NCBI GenBank assembly: GCA_002336895.1
Contig: DDFC01000031.1
Span: 124,001-188,000, forward strand
DNA length: 64,000 nucleotides
Direction of reading: 5' to 3'
From: Verrucomicrobiaceae bacterium UBA1938
GTDB taxonomy: Bacteria; Verrucomicrobiota; Verrucomicrobiia; Verrucomicrobiales; Verrucomicrobiaceae
Shown here: positions 1 through 10,700 of the stretch, in pieces
How positions within the stretch are numbered: position 1 is the first letter of the stretch
How the letters are laid out: each line of letters starts with the position of its first letter
Notes under the pieces: generated by a model
Database searches by the model: none
The model's input: the letters and a program-made list of their open reading frames with translations, nothing else
Told to the model about the DNA's origin: nothing
Program-made: the position numbers and the translations under genes

Positions 1-1
1 G

Positions 2-88
2 GCGGCTGCGCGGCTGATGAAGAAGGCCCGGGAACGGATGGGGCAGGCGGGAAGCGCGCGAGTGACCGAGCTGAAACCTGTGAAGTGA
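2..88 (+). CDS. 3' end of an unidentified upstream gene (partial)
   Basis: An open frame enters from the left edge and stops at TGA 86-88. It gives 28 residues that are rich in Lys and Arg (…RLMKKARERMGQ…). Only 7 bases separate it from the GTG that can start the kinase gene, so the two are probably co-transcribed. In Verrucomicrobiota such kinases often follow an ECF-type sigma factor gene. The fragment is too short to confirm that, so the product stays unknown. Confidence 0.5.
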   Translation, partial: AAARLMKKARERMGQAGSARVTELKPVK

Positions 89-95
89 GACTGAC

Positions 96-2660
96 GTGAT
101 GGATGCCGCAGAACCTGACCCGAACCTGTGCGCGGTGTGCTCCGGAAAGCTGGAGAGGGACGGGGTGTGCCTGGTGTGCCTACTGCAGGAGGGGCTGGAG
201 GCGGAGGAGGAGAAGGCGAAGCCTGAGCGAGCGCTGGCGCTGCCGTGTGAGTTTGCGGGCTACCGGCTGGTGAGGGAGATCGCGAGCGGAGGGATGGGGA
301 TCGTGTATGAGGCGGAGGATGTGAGGCTGAAGCGGGTGGTGGCGATGAAGGTGGTGAGGCATGCGCAGTTTGCGACGCGGGAGGAGGCGTCGCGGTTTAA
401 GGCTGAGACGCAGGCGGTGGCGCAGCTGGATCATGCGGACATCGTGCCGATCTATGAGAGCGGGGAGGAGGAGGGGATGCCGTATTTCACGATGAGGCTG
501 GCGGAGGGGGGATCGCTGGCGGACCGGATCAAGAGGCGAGGGGTGATGCCGGAGAAGGAGGCGGCGGAGCTGATGGTGAGGATCGCGCGAGCGGTGCAGT
601 ATGCGCATGAGCACGGGGTGCTGCACCGGGACCTGAAGCCTGCGAACATTTTGCTGGATGCGGGGGGGAGGCCAATGCTGTCGGACTTTGGGCTGGCGAA
701 GCTGCTGGATGCGGAGTTTCAACTGACGAAGAGCCACGCGTATGTGGGGACGCCGCACTACATGAGCCCGGAGCAGGCGGCGGGGAAGGCGAAGGAGGTG
801 ACGACGGCGAGCGATGTGTGGGCGCTGGGGGTGATGCTGTTTCAGATGCTGACGGAGAAGCTTCCGTTTACGGGAGGTAGCGCGGTGGAGGTGATGAGGA
901 GGATCACGCAGGAGGAGCCGGAGATCAGCTCATCTGGGAAGCTGAGGGTGAAGAAGGGGGAGGCGGAGAAAGACAGAGCGGTGCAGGAGGTGACGGCGGC
1001 ATCGCTGGGGAGGGTGAATGCGGATCTGGCGACGTTGATATTGAGGTGCCTGGAGAAGAGGCCAGAGAAGAGGCTGAGGAGCGCGGGATTCCTGGCGGAT
1101 GAGCTGGAGAGATTTCTCAACGGAGAGCCGATCGAGAGCCGAGCGGTGGGGACGATGGAGCGGATGTGGAAGCTGGCACGGAGGAACAAGGCGGTGACGC
1201 TGGCGGTCCTCGGCATCGCGATGTCGCTGATCATGGGCACTGCGGTGTCGCTATGGCAGATGGTGAAAGCGCAGGAGGCGGAGAAGACGGCCCTGGAGCA
1301 AGAGGCGGAGGCGGAGGCGGTCTCCGACATGATTTTGAACGCGGTCAATGAGCTGGACCAGATGAGTGCAGGGAGGCGGATCGACACTGATGAGCTGAGA
1401 AAGCAGCTGCTGGTGAGCATCAACGAATTTCAAGGAGACCCGGTGAGGAAGGCCAGCCTGCTCAATGGCATTTCACTGGTCTATGCGGACAAGGCGTCGA
1501 TAGCGGCCTGCAAGGAGACGCTGGAGCAGGCGAGAGCAAAGCTGGGACCGGATGATCCGGCGGTGTGGCTGATCCGTTCCGCGCTGGTCTCGAAGGTGGC
1601 CATTCTGGACTTGGACTCTGCGGAGACCATCGCCGAGTTCCGTGCGGTGCTGGGCTGGAAGAGGCGGTATTTTGGAGACAAGCACGCAGAGACGATCTTC
1701 ATCATGATCGACCTGGCGCAATGCCTGATCGCCACGGGGGTGAGCGGTGCGCAGGAGGCGGCGGGGCTGCTGGTGGAGGCGCGTGCTGCGGCTGATAAAA
1801 ACGATTATCTGAACCGAGGTGTTGTGGTGAAAACTCGTTTCCTGCACGCAGAAGCGGTCTTCCGCTCGGGGTGGAAGGATGAAGGGCTGAAACTGGGGCG
1901 TGAGAGCTGTGAGTTTGCCCGGAAGGAGCTTGGGGAGGATCATCTGCGCACGGCCCTGGCCCATGACAAGCATGCGAGACACTGCCGGGAGGCAGGACTG
2001 TGGGATGAGGCGGTGGTGTGTGCGGCCAAGGCATTGGAGTGCTACTGGAACTCGGCGGGGCCGGACAATGATTTTGCCAACAGCTGCCTGCGGAAGCAGT
2101 CCGAAACGCTGCTGAGCCTGGGACGGCTGGAGGAGAGGCTGGCCCTCATGCGTGATGCTGTGAGGGTCTGCGACCAGCAGCTGGGACCGCTGCACAAAAG
2201 GACGCTTTACCGGGTGGAGGCGTGCATGGTGGCGCTGAAGGACATGCAAAAGCTGAAGGAGGCGGCTGCGATGGGTGAAGACTGGCTGGAGCGTGTGCGC
2301 CGACGTGACAGGACAGTGCCGCCTGCTGCGGAAGAACTGCTGCGTGAGCAGGCGCTGACGCTGCGACGCCTCGACGAGCATGCCCGTGCCGAGGAGCTGC
2401 TGCGCGAGCTGCTGGTGATGATGGACCAGGAAAAGCACGACACGCCGCGCCGTTTTGCTGATCTATCCAACTTGGGCGACACGCTGATGCAGCTGGGGCG
2501 GGAAGCCGAGGCCGTGCCTTTATTGACGGAGGCGGTTCAATTTTTTGAGCAGCATGCGGAAGGTGCGGCTGGTGTGGTGGCGCAGGCCCTGCCGCTGGCG
2601 AAAAAGCGGCTGGCACAGGCGAAGAAGGAGCTGGCGGAGGGAAAAACCGAGGGGAGGTGA
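96..2660 (+). CDS. Membrane Ser/Thr protein kinase with TPR-like C-terminal region
   Basis: This is a Hanks-type kinase predicted to phosphorylate Ser/Thr from the cytoplasmic side of the inner membrane. C12, C15, C25 and C28 form a small zinc-ribbon-like N-terminus (CAVC…CLVCLL). The kinase domain spans about residues 55-335: glycine loop ASGGMG, catalytic K85, HRDLKPAN from H177 and DFG at about 197, followed by the GTPHYMSPEQ activation segment, so all key catalytic residues are present. One hydrophobic helix lies at about 365-388. The remaining 460 residues are helical and TPR-like, probably periplasmic and used for sensing or docking. GTG 96 and ATG 99 are both possible starts. The gene precedes two autotransporter genes on the same strand, 74 bases before the preferred autotransporter start. 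Substrates are unknown. Confidence 0.93.
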   Translation: MMDAAEPDPNLCAVCSGKLERDGVCLVCLLQEGLEAEEEKAKPERALALPCEFAGYRLVREIASGGMGIVYEAEDVRLKRVVAMKVVRHAQFATREEASRFKAETQAVAQLDHADIVPIYESGEEEGMPYFTMRLAEGGSLADRIKRRGVMPEKEAAELMVRIARAVQYAHEHGVLHRDLKPANILLDAGGRPMLSDFGLAKLLDAEFQLTKSHAYVGTPHYMSPEQAAGKAKEVTTASDVWALGVMLFQMLTEKLPFTGGSAVEVMRRITQEEPEISSSGKLRVKKGEAEKDRAVQEVTAASLGRVNADLATLILRCLEKRPEKRLRSAGFLADELERFLNGEPIESRAVGTMERMWKLARRNKAVTLAVLGIAMSLIMGTAVSLWQMVKAQEAEKTALEQEAEAEAVSDMILNAVNELDQMSAGRRIDTDELRKQLLVSINEFQGDPVRKASLLNGISLVYADKASIAACKETLEQARAKLGPDDPAVWLIRSALVSKVAILDLDSAETIAEFRAVLGWKRRYFGDKHAETIFIMIDLAQCLIATGVSGAQEAAGLLVEARAAADKNDYLNRGVVVKTRFLHAEAVFRSGWKDEGLKLGRESCEFARKELGEDHLRTALAHDKHARHCREAGLWDEAVVCAAKALECYWNSAGPDNDFANSCLRKQSETLLSLGRLEERLALMRDAVRVCDQQLGPLHKRTLYRVEACMVALKDMQKLKEAAAMGEDWLERVRRRDRTVPPAAEELLREQALTLRRLDEHARAEELLRELLVMMDQEKHDTPRRFADLSNLGDTLMQLGREAEAVPLLTEAVQFFEQHAEGAAGVVAQALPLAKKRLAQAKKELAEGKTEGR

Positions 2661-2712
2661 ATTTTTCTTCAGCCGTGAGGTAACACATGGGCCGGGAAGC
2701 TGTGGATGCCGG

Positions 2713-2730
2713 ATGCACAAAACTGTGCAT
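2713..2730 (+). promoter_or_regulatory. Perfect hairpin just before the autotransporter start
   Basis: ATGCACA at 2713-2719 and TGTGCAT at 2724-2730 are perfect inverted 7-mers around a 4-base loop, ending 4 bases before ATG 2735. It could be an operator half or an RNA hairpin that limits translation initiation. If translation really starts at ATG 2687, which has GAGGT 5 bases upstream, the hairpin lies inside the coding region. Confidence 0.4.
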
Positions 2731-2734
2731 ACCC

Positions 2735-5700
2735 ATGAAAACACAACATCCCATCTATCGAAAAGTATTCCGAAAGGCGCCGCGAGCGGCGCTGGCGGCG
2801 ATCATGTCGCTGTCACTCGTGCTGAAACCCGCCTATGCAGTGGATTCCATCCCGGCACCAGCCACGCTGCTCAATGGCAGCTACTCGCTGGATGGCGCAG
2901 GTGGAACGCTAAACGGCCAGAGCGGCAACGGCTTCTTTCTTCAATCAGGCAGCCTCAACATCAGCAACGTCACCCTGCAGAACTTTTCGGTTCACGGCGG
3001 CGATGGCAGTGGTGGTGGCGCGGGTTTTGGCGGAGCGTTGTTCATCAACTCCGGCACGACGGTGACGCTGAACAATGTGAATTTTCTCTCGAACAATGCG
3101 CAGGGGGGCAGTGGCGGGGTGGGCACGGTCGGAGGCAGCCTCAATAATTTGTTTCAGTCTGGAACGGCGCTGGCAGATGGCAAATCGGGGGTCACCCCGC
3201 CAATGAATGTGTATGTAGATGTCAGCGGCACCACCGGCACCAAAGGAACGAATGGGGCTAACAACCTGGCAGGTGCAGGCGCCAATGGCGGGAATGGTGG
3301 AGCCGGCGGGAATGGCGGAGACAGCAGTCCTTCTTTGATCATTGGAGCTGAGCAGGCGTCTGCCGGACTCATCGCGGCGCTCGGGGAATTGAGCGCCGAT
3401 GAAACGAATCCCACAACGGAGAACGTTGCAGCAGGCAAGGTGCTGGGTGTCGTGCAGGCGATGGTAGATGTGGTGAATGCGGCTGCGGCCGTGGCCATGT
3501 TTGACCAATCACTTGCGGACGGTCAGATCGGTGTGGGTGGCAGCGGAGGAACTGGAGGCAACGGCGGCAAAGGTGCCTTTGGCTATGGGGGGGGAGCTGG
3601 CGGCAATGGAGGCGACGGCGGTGACGGCGGAGCCAACTGGAGCGGATCGGGTGTCCATGGTGGCGCTGCAGGCGGTGATGCCGGCAGCGGCGGTCTGGGG
3701 GGCATGGGAGGCTTCGGCGCAGGCGGCGGCTCAGGAGGAGACGGGGGAGCGGGGGGCATCGGTGCCTCCTATACTGGCTACTCGGCCCAAGATGCTGTGG
3801 CGGCAGTACCCGGCAGCGCCACATTCCATCCCTCTGTGCCTGCCAATGCGGCGGGATTTGACCCGGATGGGAATCCAAGCCTGGACCCCAAATATGCTGA
3901 AGCGCATGCGTTTCAGCCTGCATACACAGACATCGTGCAACCCGTGGCGGGATCTCCAGCCCGGCAAGGTCTGGTGGCAGGCCGTCGTGACAACGGTCTG
4001 GATGGCACTGGTGGTGCTGGCGGCGTGGGCGGCTTTGGCGGCGGCACGGGCAGCGCCGGTTCGGGGGCGGGTGCCTTTGCAGGCGGCGGCTCCGGAGGCA
4101 ACGGCTTTGGCGGCGGCATCTTTGTGCGCAACAACGCCACATTGCACATCACTGGAGACGCGTTGTTTGACGGCAACGGTGCACGAGGCGGCCTGGGGCA
4201 GACGGCAGACCTTGCCAACAATGTCGTGGAAGGAGCCAGCGGCATCGGAGCAGGCACGGACATCTTTCTGATGACGGGCGCTACACTGCTGCTGGATCCA
4301 GGCGCGGGTCATACGATCACCTTCATGGGCAACTCCTATGGATCATCCATTGCGGATGACAGCGCTGCATCCGGCGTTTCCAGCCTGATTCCCACAGGTT
4401 CAGGAGCGGATGTGCACATCCAGAGCGGGCTGGTGCAGTTCAATGGAACCAACGTGTATTCGGGGCAGACCATCATAGACGGTGGTACTCTGCAGGCGGC
4501 AGACGGCACAGGGATCTACTGGGACAGCAACATCAACTTTGCCGGTACGCCGACATCGAATGCGGTTTTGATGACGAACGGTCTTTTCAACCGCTATGTG
4601 GGGCAGCAGAGCAACCGTGTGCAATGGACCGGAAGCGGTGGTTTTGCAGCGGCGGCGGGCGACCTGACGGTGAACCTGAGCAACGGGCAGACAATTAACT
4701 GGAATGCCAACGGGTTTGTGCCCACTGGGAGTGCGCTGGTTTTTGGCGCCGACCAGGCAACGGACAATGTCTATTTCCAGAACGCGATTGATCTCAAGGG
4801 AGGCAGTCGCACGATTCTCTCGACGATGTCGAGCGCTGCATCTGGAACAAATGCCGACGGTACTCCGACGGGCTCCACGGTTTACATGACCGGACGCATC
4901 ATGGATACAACGGGCGGAGCCGCGCTGAACATCAACGACGCCGGCCACACTGGCACGGTGGTGCTGCAAGGCGCGAGCACGTACACCGGCACGACCAACA
5001 TCAACGCGGGCAAGGTGGAACTGCCGGGCAGTCTGGCCAGCAACACGGTGAACATCGGCTCCACGGCGACGCTGAACAGCACGAACGGGGGGCTGGCCTC
5101 CGGAGCTACGGTGACGAACGCCGGGGTGCTGAACCTGGGTGCGACGAATGACACGATCGCGGCGCTGAACAACACCGGGACGCTGAACGGCACCGGCACG
5201 ATCACAGCCACGACCTACAACCTGAACGATGGCAGCGTGATCAACGCGAAGCTGGGCACGGGCACGGTGAACACCGCCGGCGCTGTGACGCTGAACAACA
5301 CGGTGGGTGCAGGCGTGATCAATGTGGGCAACACAAGCACGCTTAACCTGGCGGCTGCGGACATCATCTCCCACACGGCTTCGGTCGTGGTGAACGGGGT
5401 GATGAACCTGACAGGCGGAGCACAAACCTTCCAGAGCCTAACCGGCAGCGGCACGGTGCACACCAATGGCAATGCGCTGAATGTTTCCGACGGCAGCACG
5501 TTCCTGGGGAATCTGGACGCACCGGGCACGGATCTGACGACCGGCACCAGCGGCAGCGGTGGTTCCCTCACCCTTGGTGGCGGCACGACGACGACACAGA
5601 GCACGGACATCCAGAACGGCCTGGTGGTGGGCAGCGGCGCGACGCTGAACAGCACGACGATCACGATCTCCAACGGCAGCACGCTGGATCTCTCCGGCGG

Positions 5701-7360
5701 TGGCACGATCAACTTCACGAACCTGACGACTCCGAGCGGAAGCGCTCCTGGCATCATCAACATCGGCAGCCATGATTTCATTGTGCCGGTGGGTTCCACG
5801 ATTTCGGGGGACATCAAATTCGTCGGTACAGGCAACGTGATCATTCTGGGCACCATCGCCCCAGGGCATTCTCCTGGTGTGACCGACCTGACCGGCGCGG
5901 GCCTCAGCCCGGTGTTTGGCGGCGCCTTCAAGGCTGAACTGGCCGGAACCGGCGGTGTGGGCGGCACGGATTTTGACCAGGTGCAGCTGGCCTCTGGTGC
6001 AACGCTGACGATCAGCAACGCTCTGAATGTGGCGAACTACAGCGGCTTCATGCCGAAGCAGGGCGAGTCCTTCCAGATCATCTCCGGTCCTGCCGGAGCG
6101 GTGCCGATCAACCACCTCACGGGAACCTTTTCCACAGTGACCTATGACGCCGATGGTCTGGCCGGTCCGGGAGCTGCTGTGGTGAACGCAGCGGTGGTGT
6201 TTGACGTGAACACCGGCAAGATGACGGCCACAGGCCTGAATGATGCGGACAGCACCATCGCCCAGCTGGGAGGCACCTCGAACCAGAGCGCGGCTGCGGC
6301 TGCGATTTTCAACGCGGCCTGGGTGGGGCAGAACCAGATCGACTCGTCCACCACGGCAGGTTTTCTGGCGCTGCAGATCACGGATGCTGCAGGAAGCTCC
6401 TCTGCTGATCTGGCGCGCTACACGCCTGAGTACTATGGCTCCCTGTCCGACTACGCCTTCATGGGCAACCAGGTGCTGGTGCGCAGCGTGCAGGACCGTG
6501 TGTCTCCGATGAGCTACGTGCCGAGCCAGCTGGACGAAGACCGGCTGAGCCAGGTGCCTGAGGTGATGTCGTTCTTCACGGGCTACACCTATGCGAACCT
6601 GAACACCGCAGATGCGGCGAAGGGAACACGCAACGACTACTATGCGGGTGTGAACCTGCTGGCGTCGGAGGACTATGTGTTTGGCATCGCGGGCAGCGGC
6701 AGCTCCGGCAGCATCAAGGCTGCGCTGGGCAGCGCGAAGTCCGACGGCTGGGGACTGATGGCGTTTGGCCGCTATGTGGTGGCGAAGAGCTTCACGTTCT
6801 TTGGCAGCTTCGGCTTCAACGAGCAGACGATGGAAACGACGCGCCAGACGGTGAACGGCACGGTGAAGGGCGGCACAGATGTGTCGAGCTACGTGGGCTT
6901 CCTGGGTGTGCAGTACAAGGGCTGGCGAGTGGGTGGTGTGTCGATAGCACCGCGCGTGTCGCTGAGCTACTCGCACACGAGCGTGGGCGGCTTCACGGAA
7001 ACGGGAGCGATCGACGCACTCAACGTGAGCGGCTATCATGACAACCGCTTTGTGGCCGAGGCAGGTGCCTCCGCGCTGTGGAGCACGGACATCGGCGGCC
7101 ATGCGCTGAACGTGGAACTGGCGGCCTCTGTGCAGCAGTATCTGGTGAACACGAAGAGCCAGATGGGGCTGAGCGTGGCGACGGTGCCAACGGCGAACTA
7201 CGGGATGAACTTTGCGAAGGTGGGCAGCACGCAGGCTGTGCTGCAGCTGAACGCAGGGTATGACATCACGAAGGTGCTGACAGGCTACCTGGGCTACGAA
7301 GGCCACTATGGCAACCAGACGACGCAGTATGCGAAGGCTGGTATCCGGGCCAATTTCTAA
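2735..7360 (+). CDS. Gly-rich autotransporter (type V secretion), shorter paralogue
   Basis: This is a predicted surface or secreted autotransporter of 1541 residues. From the N-terminus it has a basic, hydrophobic signal peptide ending PAYA, then a segment (LQNFS.HGGDGSGGGAG) shared with the next gene. A GGxGGxGG-rich low-complexity region follows to about nt 4130, then Thr/Asn/Gly-rich beta-helix passenger sequence with one clear PATR-type repeat (STYTGTTNINAG) near nt 4980. The roughly 300-residue C-terminal beta-barrel ends in Phe (…KAGIRANF), as outer-membrane proteins do. ATG 2735 is preferred because the encoded signal peptide then matches the paralogue at 7770. ATG 2687 has the better Shine-Dalgarno (GAGGT, 5-base spacing) and would add 16 residues. 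The function of the passenger is unknown; adhesin or matrix is a guess. Confidence 0.85.
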   Translation: MKTQHPIYRKVFRKAPRAALAAIMSLSLVLKPAYAVDSIPAPATLLNGSYSLDGAGGTLNGQSGNGFFLQSGSLNISNVTLQNFSVHGGDGSGGGAGFGGALFINSGTTVTLNNVNFLSNNAQGGSGGVGTVGGSLNNLFQSGTALADGKSGVTPPMNVYVDVSGTTGTKGTNGANNLAGAGANGGNGGAGGNGGDSSPSLIIGAEQASAGLIAALGELSADETNPTTENVAAGKVLGVVQAMVDVVNAAAAVAMFDQSLADGQIGVGGSGGTGGNGGKGAFGYGGGAGGNGGDGGDGGANWSGSGVHGGAAGGDAGSGGLGGMGGFGAGGGSGGDGGAGGIGASYTGYSAQDAVAAVPGSATFHPSVPANAAGFDPDGNPSLDPKYAEAHAFQPAYTDIVQPVAGSPARQGLVAGRRDNGLDGTGGAGGVGGFGGGTGSAGSGAGAFAGGGSGGNGFGGGIFVRNNATLHITGDALFDGNGARGGLGQTADLANNVVEGASGIGAGTDIFLMTGATLLLDPGAGHTITFMGNSYGSSIADDSAASGVSSLIPTGSGADVHIQSGLVQFNGTNVYSGQTIIDGGTLQAADGTGIYWDSNINFAGTPTSNAVLMTNGLFNRYVGQQSNRVQWTGSGGFAAAAGDLTVNLSNGQTINWNANGFVPTGSALVFGADQATDNVYFQNAIDLKGGSRTILSTMSSAASGTNADGTPTGSTVYMTGRIMDTTGGAALNINDAGHTGTVVLQGASTYTGTTNINAGKVELPGSLASNTVNIGSTATLNSTNGGLASGATVTNAGVLNLGATNDTIAALNNTGTLNGTGTITATTYNLNDGSVINAKLGTGTVNTAGAVTLNNTVGAGVINVGNTSTLNLAAADIISHTASVVVNGVMNLTGGAQTFQSLTGSGTVHTNGNALNVSDGSTFLGNLDAPGTDLTTGTSGSGGSLTLGGGTTTTQSTDIQNGLVVGSGATLNSTTITISNGSTLDLSGGGTINFTNLTTPSGSAPGIINIGSHDFIVPVGSTISGDIKFVGTGNVIILGTIAPGHSPGVTDLTGAGLSPVFGGAFKAELAGTGGVGGTDFDQVQLASGATLTISNALNVANYSGFMPKQGESFQIISGPAGAVPINHLTGTFSTVTYDADGLAGPGAAVVNAAVVFDVNTGKMTATGLNDADSTIAQLGGTSNQSAAAAAIFNAAWVGQNQIDSSTTAGFLALQITDAAGSSSADLARYTPEYYGSLSDYAFMGNQVLVRSVQDRVSPMSYVPSQLDEDRLSQVPEVMSFFTGYTYANLNTADAAKGTRNDYYAGVNLLASEDYVFGIAGSGSSGSIKAALGSAKSDGWGLMAFGRYVVAKSFTFFGSFGFNEQTMETTRQTVNGTVKGGTDVSSYVGFLGVQYKGWRVGGVSIAPRVSLSYSHTSVGGFTETGAIDALNVSGYHDNRFVAEAGASALWSTDIGGHALNVELAASVQQYLVNTKSQMGLSVATVPTANYGMNFAKVGSTQAVLQLNAGYDITKVLTGYLGYEGHYGNQTTQYAKAGIRANF

Positions 7361-7373
7361 GTGGTTTGAAAAA

Positions 7374-7427
7374 TCTTCAGCACCCGCCTAGGGTGGAGGC
7401 CGAGCGCCATCCGGCAGGTGCTGAAGA
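7374..7427 (+). repeat. Long-stem hairpin after the first autotransporter gene
   Basis: The arms 7374-7388 and 7413-7427 pair over 15 bases with one mismatch (CTTCAGCACC against GGTGCTGAAG in the outer part). No T-run follows. It sits 13 bases after the stop codon and just before the terminator at 7453, so it may protect the 3' end of the message. Confidence 0.5.
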
Positions 7428-7452
7428 AAGTCCCGAACAACTTTGATCAACG

Positions 7453-7490
7453 CAGGCGCGATCTTTCATGGGGGTCGCGCCTGTTTCTTT
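7453..7490 (+). terminator. Rho-independent terminator
   Basis: CAGGCGCGA (7453-7461) pairs perfectly with TCGCGCCTG (7475-7483), and a T-rich run (TTTCTTT) follows directly. It is placed to end transcription of the kinase/autotransporter unit. Confidence 0.75.
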
Positions 7491-7769
7491 ATATTTACTA
7501 TAATTCGAGTTCGCCTGAAATAAGGGGAGGTTTAGCGGGTGGCAGCCCAGAGGAGGGGACGTGGGATGATTTGATGGTATTGAATAAATAATTGAAATTC
7601 AATTATTTAAAAGTGGAAATGGACCCGAGGTGCGCAGGGTAAAAGTTATAGTTAACTGAACTATAATGTAAGCGAAGTCTTACGGGATGATGAATTTTAC
7701 ATTTATACGTAATTGTTAGAACAATCATAATGTCAATAATTGACATACTGAAAAGTTCAAACACTGCGC
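7491..7769 (+). promoter_or_regulatory. AT-rich, dyad-rich control region of the second autotransporter
   Basis: This stretch is much more AT-rich than its surroundings and contains four inverted repeats. 7585-7595/7599-7609 has 11-base arms around AAT. 7646-7653/7659-7666 is TTATAGTT/AACTATAA. 7712-7717/7720-7725 is ATTGTT/AACAAT. 7731-7745 is TGTCAA-TAA-TTGACA. A TATAAT hexamer at 7662-7667 lies in the right arm of the second dyad, but no good -35 is seen at 16-18 bases. The region probably holds the promoter and operators of the downstream gene. I see no gene in it. Confidence 0.6.
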
Positions 7770-10700
7770 ATGAAACGAAAACACTCGCATTATAAAAAAA
7801 TCCCGCAAGCAGCCCTTGCGGCGGTTTTGTCGCTCCACCTCGCGCTACCGCCTAAAACGGTGGCAGACGTCCTTCCGGGGACGATCCTGACAGGCTCGAA
7901 CTCAATCACCAGCGCCAATGCGGACAGCAGCGGCATCATCAATGGCAACAGCAGCACCGGCTATTTTGTGGGTGCGGGGTCACTGACCATCAGCGATGTG
8001 ACGCTGCAGAACTTCTCCACGCACGGGGGAGACGGCAGCGGCGGCGGCGCGGGGATGGGAGGCGCGCTTTTCATCAACAGCGGAGCAACGGTGACGCTGA
8101 ACAATGTGAACTTCCTGTCGAACAACGTGCAGGGAGGCAACGGGGGAGTGGGCCAGTATGGCGGGTCCCTGAACAATCTTTTCAACACAGGTACCGCAGC
8201 CACGTCTGGCAGCAGCGGCTACACACCGCCCTATGACCTGCTGGCAGACATCAACGGCGCCAATGGCAGCCGAGGCGGGAATGGTGCCAACAGCACTGTG
8301 GGCTTTGGCGGAGCAGGTGGAAACGGCAGTGACGGCACGCATGGTGGCAGCAGCAGTCCGCTGCTGCTGGCGGCTGTGGTGGCGGCTACGATCGATCTGA
8401 CGGCGGGCACCACCCAAACCGCAGCCGATGCAGCGAACCCGCTGACCGCCAACGTGGCTGCCGGTGATGCGGCAGAAGTGGCGGTGAAAGTGATCAACCT
8501 GGCGTCCGCGATCGCGGCGGTAGTGTCGTTTGATACCGCGCTGGCCATGGGCCAGATCGGGTATGGCGGCACGGCAGGATCCGGCGGCCAGGGTGGCAGC
8601 AGTGCCTTTGGCTTTGGCGGCGCGCCTGGTGGCAGCGGCGGCGACGGGGGCTCAGGCGGCCAGCCGGGAATCGGCTCCCTGCTGGTCGGTGTGGGCGGTG
8701 CGGCAGGTGGCGACGCCGGGTCCGGGGGCTCAGGTGGCATGGGTGGCTTTGGAGCTGGTGGTGGTGCGGGTGGTGCCGGCGGTACTGGCGGTGCCGGTGC
8801 GACGTGGGGCCTGCCTTCGGCGCTGCTGCCGGTGACGGGTGACCAAGGGAGTGTGAGCACGACGCCTGCGTATTATGACCAAGTGACGCGCCATGTTGGT
8901 GAAGATGACCAGGGCAACCCGGTGCAGAACACCAATCCTGCGGGAGCCAACTACAACACGACGGCATCCTACTACACTGAACGTACGGTGAACGGGACGT
9001 ACCATCCGGCGGTGACGACGGTGACGAATCCGACGGCGAGCTTCTCCGGATGGAGCGAGCTTTCCGGAAGCCGCCCGAACGGCCTGGATGGCAGCGGCGG
9101 CACCGGGGGAGCCGGCGGCTTTGGCGGTGGTGCTGGAGCCAGCGGCAGCGGGTACAACACGCTGTCGGGCGGAGGATCAGGCGGCTCGGGCTATGGCGGA
9201 GCGATCTTTGTGCGGAATGGAGCGACGCTGCATATCACAGGCAATGCTTTGTTTGACAACAATGGCGCCCGTGGCGGACAAGGGCAGAACGGAACAGGAA
9301 ACAATGCGACGGACGGCGCGAGCGGCATCGGAGTGGGCACCGACATCTTTTTGATGAAGGGGGCAACTCTGCAACTGGACCCGGGAGCGGGGCACACGAT
9401 CACCTTCAACGGGAATCCGTACAACACGTCGATCGCGGATGACAGCGCGTCATCGATCATTCCCTCCGGCGGCACGAGCAAGATCCCCTCGGGATCTGGT
9501 GCGGATGTGTACATCCAGAGCGGGCTGGTGCAGTTCAACGGAGCGAACGTGTACTCCGGACAGACGATCATCCAGGGCGGCACACTGCAGGCGACTGACG
9601 GCACGGGCATCTACTGGGACAGCAACATCAACATCGCTGGAACGCCGACGTCTGATGCGGTGCTGATGGCGGACGGGACGGAAGGAAGCATCACGCGCTT
9701 TGTGGGCACGCAGAGCAACCGTCTGCAATGGACAGGCAGCGGCGGATTTGCCGCAGTGAATGGTGACCTGACGGTGAACCTGAGCAACGGACAGACGATG
9801 AAGTGGGCGGCGAACAGCTTTGTGCCGAACAACAACGCGCTGGTGTTTGGCTCGGTGTATGCGACGAACAAGGTGCTGTTTCAAAACAACATCAACCTCA
9901 ACAACGACAACCGCTCAATCCTGGTGATGGCAAATGACGCCACGCTGAGCGGAACGACGGCGAATGTGGACTATGCGGTGCTGGGCGGTGTGATCTCGAA
10001 CGGATCTCTGACACTGGGTGATGCGACGCACAAAGGCACCGTGGTGCTGACTGGAGCGAACACCTACACGGGTGCGACAACGGTGAACGGCGGCGGACTG
10101 GCGCTGGCCTCGGCTGGCTCTCTGGTGAACACGATGGCGCTGACGCTGGCGAATGGAACGAGCTTTGACATCTCGGGGCTGATCGCCACGGGACAGACGC
10201 TGGCCTCCCTGAATGCAGGCACGAGCACGACGGTGAGCCTGGGCGCGAAGAACCTGACGGTGGGAGACAGCAGCAACATGACGGTGGCTGGTGTGATCAG
10301 CGATGGTGGCATTTATGGCGGGACCGGCGGCTCTCTGACGAAGCAGGGCAGCGGCACACTGACGCTGACGGCAGCGAACACCTACACGGGCGCGACGACG
10401 ATCAGCGCTGGTACTCTGGCTCTGACTGGCAGCGGGGCGCTGGCGGACACGTCTGCGGTGAACCTCACGGGTGCGAGCAGCACGTTTGACATCTCGGGCA
10501 TCAGCGCGAGCGGCGAGACGATCGGATCGATCGCAGGTGTGAGCGGGTCGAGTGCGATCCTGGGCAGCAAGAAGCTGACTGCCGGTGGAACGAGCGACAC
10601 GACGATGGCGGGTGTGATCAGCGGGAACGGCGGCTCCTTTACCAAGACAGGCAGCGGCAAGCTGACGCTGACGGCAGCGAACACCTACACAGGTGCGACG

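Noticed and set aside
3000..4130. GGxGG-rich region considered as a mycobacterial PE_PGRS-type protein.
   Set aside because: There is no PE domain, and the C-terminal barrel ending in Phe marks an autotransporter; the similarity is compositional.
5438..7306. A 622-codon minus-strand open frame in the first autotransporter gene.
   Set aside because: Antisense shadow of the barrel region, of the same composition type as the one in the paralogue.
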